A model generated the notes under the pieces. It was not told where the DNA came from, made no database searches, and worked only from the letters and a program-made list of their open reading frames with translations. 64,000 nt of DNA from Candidatus Poribacteria bacterium. GTDB lineage: Bacteria; Poribacteria; WGA-4E; WGA-3G. The position numbers and the translations under genes were made by a program. The stretch covers positions 124,001 through 188,000 of the forward strand of contig OY282386.1 in the NCBI GenBank assembly GCA_958295945.1, read 5' to 3'. This document shows positions 20,946-28,558 of this stretch, piece by piece. Position 1 is the stretch's first letter. Every line of letters starts with the position of its first letter.

Positions 20946-21215
20946 ATGGAAACCGGACAAAAGGAACATGATCTCCCTATACTACCAGCAGATAAAGTGC
21001 TGTTTCGGAATCAGGTGCAACGCGAATTAGACGAAATCCGACAAGAAGCCGAGGATGCTTATGTCTTAGATAAAATGAGTGTATATGGAGACATCAAAGT
21101 CATTTATGGAGCATCGTTAGGAAACGGGCAAAAAGATAAGGGAACTTGTGAAATAACTGATTTAGTAGAACTTGTCCACTTCCTTCCAATGTTAAAGACC
21201 CTATGCTCTCAATAA
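20946..21215 (+). pseudogene. Module protein A, copy 3, chimeric with an internal deletion
   Basis: This 89-residue frame joins an A2-like N-terminus (METGQKEHDLPILPADK to EDAYVLDK, residues 1-43) directly to an A1-like C-terminus (MSVYGDIKVIYGASLG to FLPMLKTLCSQ). The about 45-residue middle with EIDPVP and the PMPxIGW/GIGLEW block is missing. The frame is kept, so a short product is possible, but half of the conserved region is lost. The structure indicates recombination between the A2 and A1 type copies. Confidence 0.75.
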
Positions 21216-21225
21216 AGGACTCGGC

Positions 21226-21264
21226 ATGAACGTTCCGCCAGATGAAAAGTTGACTCGTGAATAA
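21226..21264 (+). pseudogene. Module protein B, copy 3, reduced to 12 codons
   Basis: ATGAACGTTCCGCCAGATGA begins a 12-residue frame MNVPPDEKLTRE that equals the first 11 residues of B1 joined to its final Glu and stop. About 116 internal codons were deleted; upstream and downstream DNA still aligns with the B1 locus. The product cannot be functional. Confidence 0.8.
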
Positions 21265-21385
21265 CTTCTTTCTATAGTATACTTTAGGATTACTTGAACA
21301 TTTCAACTACTTCGGTTCCGTTTCCCCTCGCTTGCGGTGAATAAAAAGGGCTCTTAAATAGAATGGTTCTACAAAGGAGAATCTG

Positions 21386-21820
21386 ATGAATGATCAAGCA
21401 TTCCGCGAACATATCTTAACATTTATCGCTAAGTCAGAACAGTGGATGCAGGATGTGAATAAAAAACTTGATGTTATTGACAATTTACAGCAACAAGTGT
21501 CATCAATGCGTAATAAATTGGAAGACCCGCGAGAATCTGAAGACGAAAAACGAGATGCAGCGAATGGAGATGAAGAAACACAGGAAACTGATCCCCTCCT
21601 TGCACTTGCGGGGACACTTAAATGGGATGATATAAGTGGTCCTAACACCGTATCACTGCCGGAGATACGAGTAATTAAAGGAGCACACGAAGACAATCCG
21701 GATCCGCTCCTCGCTCTTGCAGGAACGCTGCAATCTGATGTTGCTGACATCGGTGAACGTCACGATGACTACATTGCAGCTGCTTTACTTGCAGAGTTAC
21801 GAGGAGATAAGGATGAATAA
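21386..21820 (+). CDS. Antitoxin of a PIN-toxin pair, copy 2
   Basis: A 144-residue near-identical copy of the antitoxin at 19203 (a handful of substitutions, such as NLQQQVSS for DLQQQVTT). It keeps the coiled-coil-like N-terminus, both DPLLALAGTL blocks and the IGERHDDYIAAALLAEL tail. The ATG follows AAAGGAGAATCTG. It overlaps the intact toxin by eight bases. Because the copies are so alike, each antitoxin probably neutralises the product of either toxin locus. Confidence 0.78.
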   Translation: MNDQAFREHILTFIAKSEQWMQDVNKKLDVIDNLQQQVSSMRNKLEDPRESEDEKRDAANGDEETQETDPLLALAGTLKWDDISGPNTVSLPEIRVIKGAHEDNPDPLLALAGTLQSDVADIGERHDDYIAAALLAELRGDKDE

Positions 21821-22229
21821 GGTTTTCGTAGATACATCCGGATGGGCAAGTTTTTTTCTTGAGGATGATCCCCATCATACGAAAGCGTATTCATTGATAG
21901 AACAGTGGAAACAACAAAACATACAGGTTGTTACGACAAATTACGTTCTGAGTGAATTAATTGTTCTACTTAGCGGTTCACGGGGGCAGCAGCGTTCAGT
22001 TGTTTTACACTTTATTAAGAACATTCGATCAGCCGATTGGGTCGAAATTGTCCATATAGACGAATCATTAGACGCTGAAGCGTGGCAGTTTCTGGCAAAT
22101 CGTTTGGATAAAAAATGGAGTCTCGTTGACGCTGTGAGTTTTGTTGTGATGCAAGAACGTGAAATGACAGAAGCATTAACTGCAGATCATCACTTTGAGC
22201 AAGCAGGATTTGTCCGTCTTTTGAAATAA
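21813..22229 (+). CDS. PIN-domain toxin (VapC-like ribonuclease), copy 2, intact
   Basis: A 138-residue PIN-domain protein. PIN ribonucleases cut RNA with a cluster of acidic residues: here Asp in FVDTSGWASFF (residue 7), Glu in YVLSELIVLL (about 48), Asp in KWSLVDAVSFVVM (about 101) and Asp in LTADHHFEQAGF (about 120). The ATG overlaps the antitoxin stop (ATGAATAA), consistent with coupled translation. It lies 17 bp before hsdM. The target RNA cannot be inferred. Confidence 0.85.
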   Translation: MNKVFVDTSGWASFFLEDDPHHTKAYSLIEQWKQQNIQVVTTNYVLSELIVLLSGSRGQQRSVVLHFIKNIRSADWVEIVHIDESLDAEAWQFLANRLDKKWSLVDAVSFVVMQEREMTEALTADHHFEQAGFVRLLK

Positions 22230-22246
22230 TACATTGAGGTAAGATA

Positions 22247-23713
22247 ATGTCAAACGAATCAGCAACAATCGTCCAAAAACTATGGAATTTCTGTAATGTA
22301 CTCCGAGATGATGGAGTCAGTTACGGAGATTACGTTGAACAACTCACATATCTACTTTTTCTCAAACTCGCTGACGAACAGAGCAAACTACCTACCAACA
22401 CATCATCCAAAATACCTTCTGGTTTGGATTGGGAAAGTTTGCTCAAAGAAAGCGGTGCTGCGTTAGAGGATCAGTATGTCAAAATCCTGCGAGAATTGAG
22501 TAATGAGAAAGGGTTGCTTGGTGTTATCTTCCGAAAATCGCAAAACCGCATTCAGACACCTGCACACTTACAACGGCTTATCAAGCTAATTGATGCGGAA
22601 AACTGGAGCGGGATGGCAGCCGATGTCAAAGGTACAATTTATGAAGGACTTTTGCAGAAAAACGCTGAAGACACAAAAAGCGGCGCAGGACAATACTTCA
22701 CACCCCGACCACTCATCAAAGCAATAGTTGAAGTGATGCAACCTAAACCGATGAAAACGATATGTGATCCTGCATGCGGTACAGGTGGTTTTTTCCTTGC
22801 TGCTTATGAGTATATTTCAGAAACATATCGAACAACATTAACTCGTGAACAGAAAAAGTTTCTGAGATTTGATACGTTCACCGGAACAGACATCGTTGAT
22901 AACGTTGTTCGTCTCTGTGTAATGAATTTATACTTGCACGGTATTGATGGAGCAGAAAGTCCAATTACAACCAACGATAGTCTCGCCAAGGATACAGGAG
23001 ATCACTACGATATGGTGCTGACAAATCCACCGTTTGGTAACAAAAGTAGCGTTACGATCACTACTGATGGCGAAAAACGTAGCAACGCATCCGTCACGTA
23101 TGAACGCGATGACTTTTGGTCTACGACTTCAAATAAGCAGTTTAACTTCCTGCAACACATTAAAACGATTTTGAAGGAAGATGGTCGTGCCGCCGTAGTC
23201 CTACCAGATAACGTGCTTTTTGAACGGGGCGCGGGTGAAACGATTCGACGCCAATTACTAAAACTTTTTGATGTCCATACGTTGTTGCGATTGCCTACTG
23301 GTATTTTTTACGCACAAGGTGTGAAAGCAAACGTCCTCTTTTTTGATAAACGACCCGCACGTGAGGAACCTTGGACAAAAAAACTATGGATATATGACCT
23401 TCGCACGAATAAACATTTTACGCTCAAAACCAATCCATTACGGGATGCAGATCTACAAGATTTTATTGATGTCTATAAAGCTGAGAACCGGCATGCTCGT
23501 GTTAACACAGAACGTTTCCGTTCCTTCAGCTATGAAGAACTAACACAACGGGAACATGCAAACCTTGATATTTTCTGGTTGAAAGATGACTCAACTGAGG
23601 ATGTTGCGGATCTACCAACTCCGGATATATTAGCAGCGGAAATAACACAAAGTTTAGAATCTGCTTTAGAATTATTTCAAAATATCCAAGCAGAATTAGG
23701 AGACAGCGACTAA
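22247..23713 (+). CDS. hsdM: Type I restriction-modification methyltransferase subunit
   Basis: HsdM methylates adenine (N6) at sites chosen by HsdS. The N-terminal HsdM helical domain (IVQKLWNFCNVLRDDGVSYGDYV) precedes the SAM-binding motif DPACGTGGFF (about 174-183) and the catalytic NPPF (about 259-262). GQYFTPRPLIKAIV before motif I is typical. Length 488 is normal. GAGGTAAGATA precedes the ATG. The only hsdS visible is a truncated one 5 kb upstream, and there is no hsdR, so the system is at best an orphan methylase and perhaps inactive here. Confidence 0.94.
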   Translation: MSNESATIVQKLWNFCNVLRDDGVSYGDYVEQLTYLLFLKLADEQSKLPTNTSSKIPSGLDWESLLKESGAALEDQYVKILRELSNEKGLLGVIFRKSQNRIQTPAHLQRLIKLIDAENWSGMAADVKGTIYEGLLQKNAEDTKSGAGQYFTPRPLIKAIVEVMQPKPMKTICDPACGTGGFFLAAYEYISETYRTTLTREQKKFLRFDTFTGTDIVDNVVRLCVMNLYLHGIDGAESPITTNDSLAKDTGDHYDMVLTNPPFGNKSSVTITTDGEKRSNASVTYERDDFWSTTSNKQFNFLQHIKTILKEDGRAAVVLPDNVLFERGAGETIRRQLLKLFDVHTLLRLPTGIFYAQGVKANVLFFDKRPAREEPWTKKLWIYDLRTNKHFTLKTNPLRDADLQDFIDVYKAENRHARVNTERFRSFSYEELTQREHANLDIFWLKDDSTEDVADLPTPDILAAEITQSLESALELFQNIQAELGDSD

Positions 23714-23784
23714 CTGTGCTTCAATAAATATGCTTTATGTCTTGACAATGAAAAGATAGCATTTAACCTAAGGAGGATTTACAA

Positions 23785-24603
23785 ATGCACAAATTTAACA
23801 CGTTAACACTCATCACACTCATCATGGTAGCCGCATTCAGTTCTATTGCATCAGCAACTTTGCAGAACGGCTTAATCGTCTATTATCCATTTGATGAAGC
23901 CGTAGGAAACACTGCATCTGACAAAAGCAAAAACAACAACGATGGAGAACTGATGGGTTCAGCCGCTTGGGCACCAAATGAAGGTAAAATTGAAGGTGCG
24001 GCAAGATTCGATGGCGGTGAAGGTTCTGTCGTTGACGACAACGGAGCAGATTATATCAACGGACTTGAAGCCTTTTCAATTTCTGTCTGGGTAAAGTCTG
24101 ATTCTATTGGACACGACAGAGGAATTGTCTTCGCAGTAGATCCGGATGGCGGAGATAATGTATTCGGTTTACGGTACGATGCCGCAAGTTGGTCAACGAA
24201 AGGCGGAGTTAATCTTGTTAAAGGTGCCATCACAACAACTGGTGGCGGTCAGGCGTATGAAGGTAAAGATGATATACAAACCACTGAATGGCAACACCTC
24301 GTGTTTACTTGGAAAAGTGGTGAACAACTTGCACTCTATATTGATAGTGAGCTTGACGATAATCCTACACACAATGATGCTGCCAAAGAAGGAGCAATCT
24401 CAGGTGCTACCAAATTCATCGTTGGAAAAGGTGCAAAAGATAACAATGGCACATCATGGACAGGTCTCATTGACGAAGTTCGTATTTACGACAGAGTTTT
24501 GAATATTGATGAGATAGAAGAGTTATCTACTGGTGTCCTTCCTGTGGAAGCCAAAGATAAATTGGCTACGACTTGGGCATTACAGAAGAAAATTAGATTT
24601 TAG
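23785..24603 (+). CDS. Secreted LamG domain protein with C-terminal TWA/TWG motif
   Basis: A strong ribosome site (AAGGAGGATTTACAA) precedes the ATG. Residues 1-24 are a signal peptide (LTLITLIMVAAFSSIASA). The LamG jelly-roll spans about 28-245: NGLIVYYPFDEAVGN opens it, ISVWVKSD and WQHLVFTWKSGEQLALYID are middle strands, and WTGLIDEVRIYDRVLNIDEI ends it. The C-terminus LPVEAKDKLATTWALQKK is the shared motif, with Ala in place of Gly after TW. Probably cell-surface or exported; ligand unknown. Confidence 0.88.
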   Translation: MHKFNTLTLITLIMVAAFSSIASATLQNGLIVYYPFDEAVGNTASDKSKNNNDGELMGSAAWAPNEGKIEGAARFDGGEGSVVDDNGADYINGLEAFSISVWVKSDSIGHDRGIVFAVDPDGGDNVFGLRYDAASWSTKGGVNLVKGAITTTGGGQAYEGKDDIQTTEWQHLVFTWKSGEQLALYIDSELDDNPTHNDAAKEGAISGATKFIVGKGAKDNNGTSWTGLIDEVRIYDRVLNIDEIEELSTGVLPVEAKDKLATTWALQKKIRF

Positions 24604-24617
24604 GTTGACTTGATCCC

Positions 24618-24649
24618 GTATCAGTGGGGAAGATCTTCCCCACTGATAC
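24618..24649. terminator. Perfect 32-bp palindrome after the LamG gene
   Basis: GTATCAGTGGGGAA and its complement meet at GATC, giving a 14-pair stem 15 bp after the stop. GC-rich in the core, so it probably terminates transcription, though only a weak T tract follows. It also argues against the longer upstream start of the next gene. Confidence 0.55.
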
Positions 24650-24720
24650 ATTACTCAAAAAAATTATTGAACGCTTTCATATTTTATACAGATGCACGTG
24701 CATGCCATATACTTCTATAC

Positions 24721-27138
24721 ATGAATACCTTTGAAATCATTGAAGACATCCTCAATTGTCCACTTGAAGACATCACAGAAGGAATGGATGTAAATCCAGA
24801 TACATTACATACCTTCCTTAATTCATTACCATCGGATAGTCTTGAAACATACCTGTCCCCTCAATGGGTAGTTCTTGCTGCAGGCAAAGGTACACGTATA
24901 GATCCAACAGGACGTTTTAGCAAAACATTAGATATTATGCTTGGCGAAAAGAATGTGTTGCAGCTATCACGTCAATATCTACCGGGAAATCTCCCACATA
25001 TTATCGTCATCAACCCACAAACGGCAAATCGTCTTACCAATAGCAATTCTGTTGAATACTTATTGGGTCCAAATACAATCACATGCATTCAAGAAGAAAT
25101 GAATGGAACAGGTGGTGCATTACAAGCTGCCCTCCCTGAAATCCAAAAGTCAGACGCTGAATGGATTGGTGTTTCATTTGGTGACGAACCTTTTTTGGAT
25201 AGAACCATCTTTGCTCAGACATGGTTATCACATTTCATGTCAGGGGCGGACGTTACTTTATGTGGAAAAACACCCGAAACTGTTGAGGACAAAGGTGGAC
25301 TATTCTTTGACGCAGAAGGAAGATTCCTTGAAACAAAAGAATGGTACGATATGACAGCGTCCGAAAAAGACAAAATGTGGGAAAGGTTGAAATGTGGTGA
25401 GGCATATACAAATACGGGGATAACAATCATTCGAAAGAGCGCATTAATTGAAAGAATACATCACTTGCAGCCACATGCAAATCGCAACGACGAACGCCAC
25501 CACGTTGATCTAATTCGTCTCTGTTATGAGGATGGATTAAAGACGAATGCCTTTATCTATCGCGGTGAAGTTTTGTCAGGAGTGAATCGATGGTCAAATG
25601 TCCTGTCTGGTGAGACTGACATCTATGCAAGAAATCGCAATCTCCTTGTGCAGCAAGGAATTCGTGTTGATCCTGCAGCGCAGATTACTTTGGATAGTGA
25701 TGATATTGAAATTGGGTCAGCATGCCACTTAATTGGTAGAGTTCATATTGGTAAGGATGTAAAAATAGGTGATTACTGTAGACTCGAAGATGTTACATTG
25801 ACAGGGGCATCCAATATAGGAGACTCAGTCGGTCTACAGAATGTAACTGCTAAGGATACAACTATTCAATCAAATGTTTTACCAACAGCGTTGGCAGAAC
25901 CGCTCACTGGTCTCTCAACTACAAGTTATATTCTCAATAGTACATTTGATGGTGTGACTATCGGGGCAGGTGTTGAATTAACAGACATTAAGGCACATAT
26001 AACAGTTATCCCTTCTGGGATTAGACTGAAGAACCAAACAATTGGTGTGCCTTATGCTAAAACACCCCATGGAGTTTCAGCAACACTTTTCAACAAAATA
26101 ATACCAGAAGATTACAGACCTGGTGTCTACACCTTTGGTGAAAAAAAAGATTTACCCGATTGGAATAATCTACGCAATCATGTCAGTTCACATAGTGCAT
26201 CGGAGTTAATTCCGCGGGCAACCAAAGACCCACAACTACAACAAGACGTATCTATTGCTGTAAATACTTTGTTGGACATGCTTCGTGTTAACGGAGACTA
26301 TCTAATTGAACCGCTCACAGCCGAAGAATTGTGGGGAACAATATTTGAGATGGTTCAGTTATATACAGGAAATCCTAATCCTTATGTTCACGACAAACTA
26401 AAAGCACGACAAACGGCACTCTCACTACTACCTGAGTTCTGGAATGAACAATGGTTGACGAGGTTAAAACTTGTAGTCTCAGGAAATGTCATTGATTACA
26501 GCAGTGCGCGGGTTGTTGAAAAAGTAAATGCAAATCCAAATTATTTCTCTCAGGCACTCCGTGCAGCAGTTGAAACACCTTTTGCTATAGACTGTTATGA
26601 TATGTTTATGGAGAAAGTCATTGAAGGGAAACCCAAACAAATTATGTGGCTTGCTGACAATGATGGGGAAATCATATTTGATATGGCATTGATTCAAGAC
26701 CTGATAAAGTGTGGACATCGGATAAGTATAGTTGGCAAAGCAGACAACGCAAGTAACGATGTTACTTTAGCAGATTTACATGACATCACGTCCTACCCGC
26801 AATTTGCCTCAATAAAACAAGCATTACAGGATGGAGTTGTTACCCTTATTTCTTCAGGAGCAAAAACGATTGGCACAAACCTATATAATGCAACACCAGA
26901 ATTTGTAAATGAACTGTTACACACCGACTTGGTAATCTCAAAAGGTCAAGGCAATTTCTTTACAACACCCAGATGGAAAATGGATACTTTCTATCTCCTA
27001 ATGTCAAAAGGATTGACAGCAGAAAGAACAACGGGTGTGGTTGCAGATAGAAGTCTGCCAGTAGATGGTCTTATTTTAGCATATCTACCAGCAGAAACAA
27101 AAAGGGATGCACCCTTGTGCGATCTATGTAAGTCTTGA
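24721..27138 (+). CDS. Nucleotidyltransferase fused to DUF89 phosphatase domain
   Basis: An 805-residue multidomain protein. Residues about 45-300 are a GlmU/RmlA-like sugar nucleotidyltransferase (VVLAAGKGTR at about 51-60, GTGGALQAAL, GVSFGDEPFL). About 330-460 look like a left-handed beta-helix (IGSACHLIGRVHIGKDVKIG). From about 500 to the end is a DUF89/AF1104-like metal-dependent phosphatase domain: LKLVVSGNVIDYS, LADNDGEIIFD (about 643-653), NDVTLADL, ISSGAKTIG, LVISKGQGNFFT (about 737-748). DUF89 enzymes remove damaged or excess phosphometabolites. The fusion suggests making a nucleotide sugar and cleaning up its sugar phosphate. The 24610 start would cross the palindrome, so 24721 is preferred although no strong ribosome site is seen. 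Confidence 0.85.
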   Translation: MNTFEIIEDILNCPLEDITEGMDVNPDTLHTFLNSLPSDSLETYLSPQWVVLAAGKGTRIDPTGRFSKTLDIMLGEKNVLQLSRQYLPGNLPHIIVINPQTANRLTNSNSVEYLLGPNTITCIQEEMNGTGGALQAALPEIQKSDAEWIGVSFGDEPFLDRTIFAQTWLSHFMSGADVTLCGKTPETVEDKGGLFFDAEGRFLETKEWYDMTASEKDKMWERLKCGEAYTNTGITIIRKSALIERIHHLQPHANRNDERHHVDLIRLCYEDGLKTNAFIYRGEVLSGVNRWSNVLSGETDIYARNRNLLVQQGIRVDPAAQITLDSDDIEIGSACHLIGRVHIGKDVKIGDYCRLEDVTLTGASNIGDSVGLQNVTAKDTTIQSNVLPTALAEPLTGLSTTSYILNSTFDGVTIGAGVELTDIKAHITVIPSGIRLKNQTIGVPYAKTPHGVSATLFNKIIPEDYRPGVYTFGEKKDLPDWNNLRNHVSSHSASELIPRATKDPQLQQDVSIAVNTLLDMLRVNGDYLIEPLTAEELWGTIFEMVQLYTGNPNPYVHDKLKARQTALSLLPEFWNEQWLTRLKLVVSGNVIDYSSARVVEKVNANPNYFSQALRAAVETPFAIDCYDMFMEKVIEGKPKQIMWLADNDGEIIFDMALIQDLIKCGHRISIVGKADNASNDVTLADLHDITSYPQFASIKQALQDGVVTLISSGAKTIGTNLYNATPEFVNELLHTDLVISKGQGNFFTTPRWKMDTFYLLMSKGLTAERTTGVVADRSLPVDGLILAYLPAETKRDAPLCDLCKS

Positions 27139-28491
27139 AATCGTAAATTCCCTTTTCCCGGACCTTGAAAGAGGGATTTCTTCCACATACTTCACATCAA
27201 CAGACACATCTGTCCCCAGTTTTTCTTGAATCTTCAACACAATTTCATCACAAGTCTTCTCTGTCCATTCTCCATTAATCACAAGTTTCAATGTACACTC
27301 TTCAAAAGAGTCTTGAATTAATTGAAACTGCGAAACACCTTCAATGTTATAGAACTGTTGTGTGAAATACCCACCATGAACCAACATTCCACTTTTCGTG
27401 CGAAAGGTTGCAGTACTGCGACCCAGAAGTTCTGCTAATACCGGCAATTGATTGCCACACGGACATCTTTCGTTAGATAATCTTCCAATATCACCAATAC
27501 GATAACGTATGAACGGCATTGTCCAGTTGTTTAGTTGTGTGATGAGTATATCACCAGGTATCCTATATGGATCATCACTATCTATCTCAAAAAAAATGTC
27601 TCTGCAATTAATATGCATGCGTCCTTCACAACACTCCATTGCAATTAATCCTACCTCTCTGCCACCATACCTATTATATATCTTCGTGCCAAAGGTAGAT
27701 TCAGCTAACGTCCTATAATGTGGATACAACATCTCCGCAGAAGAAATAATTCCTTTTAAATCCCAGTTAGGTTTCAGATTCTGTTCATTGAGGTATTTTG
27801 CAAACTGATGTAGAGAGGAAGGATATGCCAGAATTGTCTTGGGTTGCCACTGTCGCATCTTCTCAAATGTTGTGTGCATTGCTGTTTCTGTAAGCTGAAA
27901 TCCATCAAGCCAAAACTGATTTCTCCAATAACGGTTCAGTTTCTGTTTCCAACGACTACCTGTGTTTACATCTGCAGGTGCACCCCAAATAACTAACTGC
28001 GGTTCTCCAAAATCCCATCCTCCCCATCTGTCAAAATAATAGACACTTAGATTCCTTTGATTCCAATAGGTTCTATCCTGATAGAACTTCAACGGAGTGC
28101 CTGTAGAACCACCCGTAGCATTCTCAATCCGTTTTTGGTCTGGAGATATATCAGAAAGAAGATTGTGCAGCTGATCACGTATAGATTTCTTTTCAAGTGG
28201 TGGAATTATGGATATGTCAGTTGAATCCGTAGAAAATAACTGTGTCAAGTCATCGTGGCTCAATCCAATGTCTATTAACAGATCACGGTAGTAAGGAGTT
28301 GTTTGGACAGCATGCTGAATGAGTTGTCGGACGCGAGTCCTCTGATATTCCAATATATTATCACGAGAGGAATTGAACAAAGTCTCTGTTTTTGAGTATT
28401 GAGAGGGAAAGGATAGACCCTTACGGTAGGTATTATATGTACACCAAGCAGCTTTTGAGATCAACACTTTGGTTGAACGATGAATTAACAT
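27124..28491 (-). CDS. CapK/PaaK-like AMP-dependent ligase family protein
   Basis: A 455-residue member of the phenylacetate-CoA ligase/CapK superfamily. The P-loop-like adenylation motif ATGGSTGTPLKF lies near residues 124-135. Also seen: NRYGGREVGLIAMEC, FIRYRIGDIGRL and a Cys-containing CPCGNQLPVLAELLGR block typical of CapK-like members. Members activate acids as AMP esters; those near sugar genes often modify surface polysaccharides. The 3' end overlaps the convergent fusion gene by 15 bases. The substrate is unknown. Confidence 0.85.
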   Translation of the reverse strand: MLIHRSTKVLISKAAWCTYNTYRKGLSFPSQYSKTETLFNSSRDNILEYQRTRVRQLIQHAVQTTPYYRDLLIDIGLSHDDLTQLFSTDSTDISIIPPLEKKSIRDQLHNLLSDISPDQKRIENATGGSTGTPLKFYQDRTYWNQRNLSVYYFDRWGGWDFGEPQLVIWGAPADVNTGSRWKQKLNRYWRNQFWLDGFQLTETAMHTTFEKMRQWQPKTILAYPSSLHQFAKYLNEQNLKPNWDLKGIISSAEMLYPHYRTLAESTFGTKIYNRYGGREVGLIAMECCEGRMHINCRDIFFEIDSDDPYRIPGDILITQLNNWTMPFIRYRIGDIGRLSNERCPCGNQLPVLAELLGRSTATFRTKSGMLVHGGYFTQQFYNIEGVSQFQLIQDSFEECTLKLVINGEWTEKTCDEIVLKIQEKLGTDVSVDVKYVEEIPLSRSGKREFTISRLT

Positions 28492-28509
28492 GTCTTCTAT
28501 TCTATTCGG

Positions 28510-28541
28510 TCTAAATGTCTAATCAATCTTAGACATTTAGA
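28510..28541. terminator. 13-bp hairpin between sulfatase and CapK-like genes
   Basis: TCTAAATGTCTAA (28510-28522) and its complement (28529-28541) are separated by TCAATC. It sits in the 67-bp gap between two minus-strand genes, just after the sulfatase stop. AT-rich, without a clear T tract, so termination is tentative. Confidence 0.4.
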
Positions 28542-28558
28542 CACATTTTGCTCTATAT

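Larger units (their letters stand above)
21180..22229 (+). repeat. Second copy of a duplicated segment (A tail, B remnant, antitoxin, toxin)
   Basis: From CTTCCTTCCAATGTTAAAG onward this block aligns with 18652-20046: end of an A gene, start of B, the about 120-bp spacer (TTCTTTCTATAGTATACTTT), antitoxin and toxin. Identity is very high except for the deletion of B and scattered substitutions. The two copies flank A2/B2, so recombination between them could delete or amplify the region. Confidence 0.8.

Noticed and set aside
24610-24720. 37-residue N-terminal extension of the nucleotidyltransferase-DUF89 protein
   Set aside because: It would translate through the perfect palindrome after the LamG gene, and the family starts shortly before the LAAGKGTR motif.
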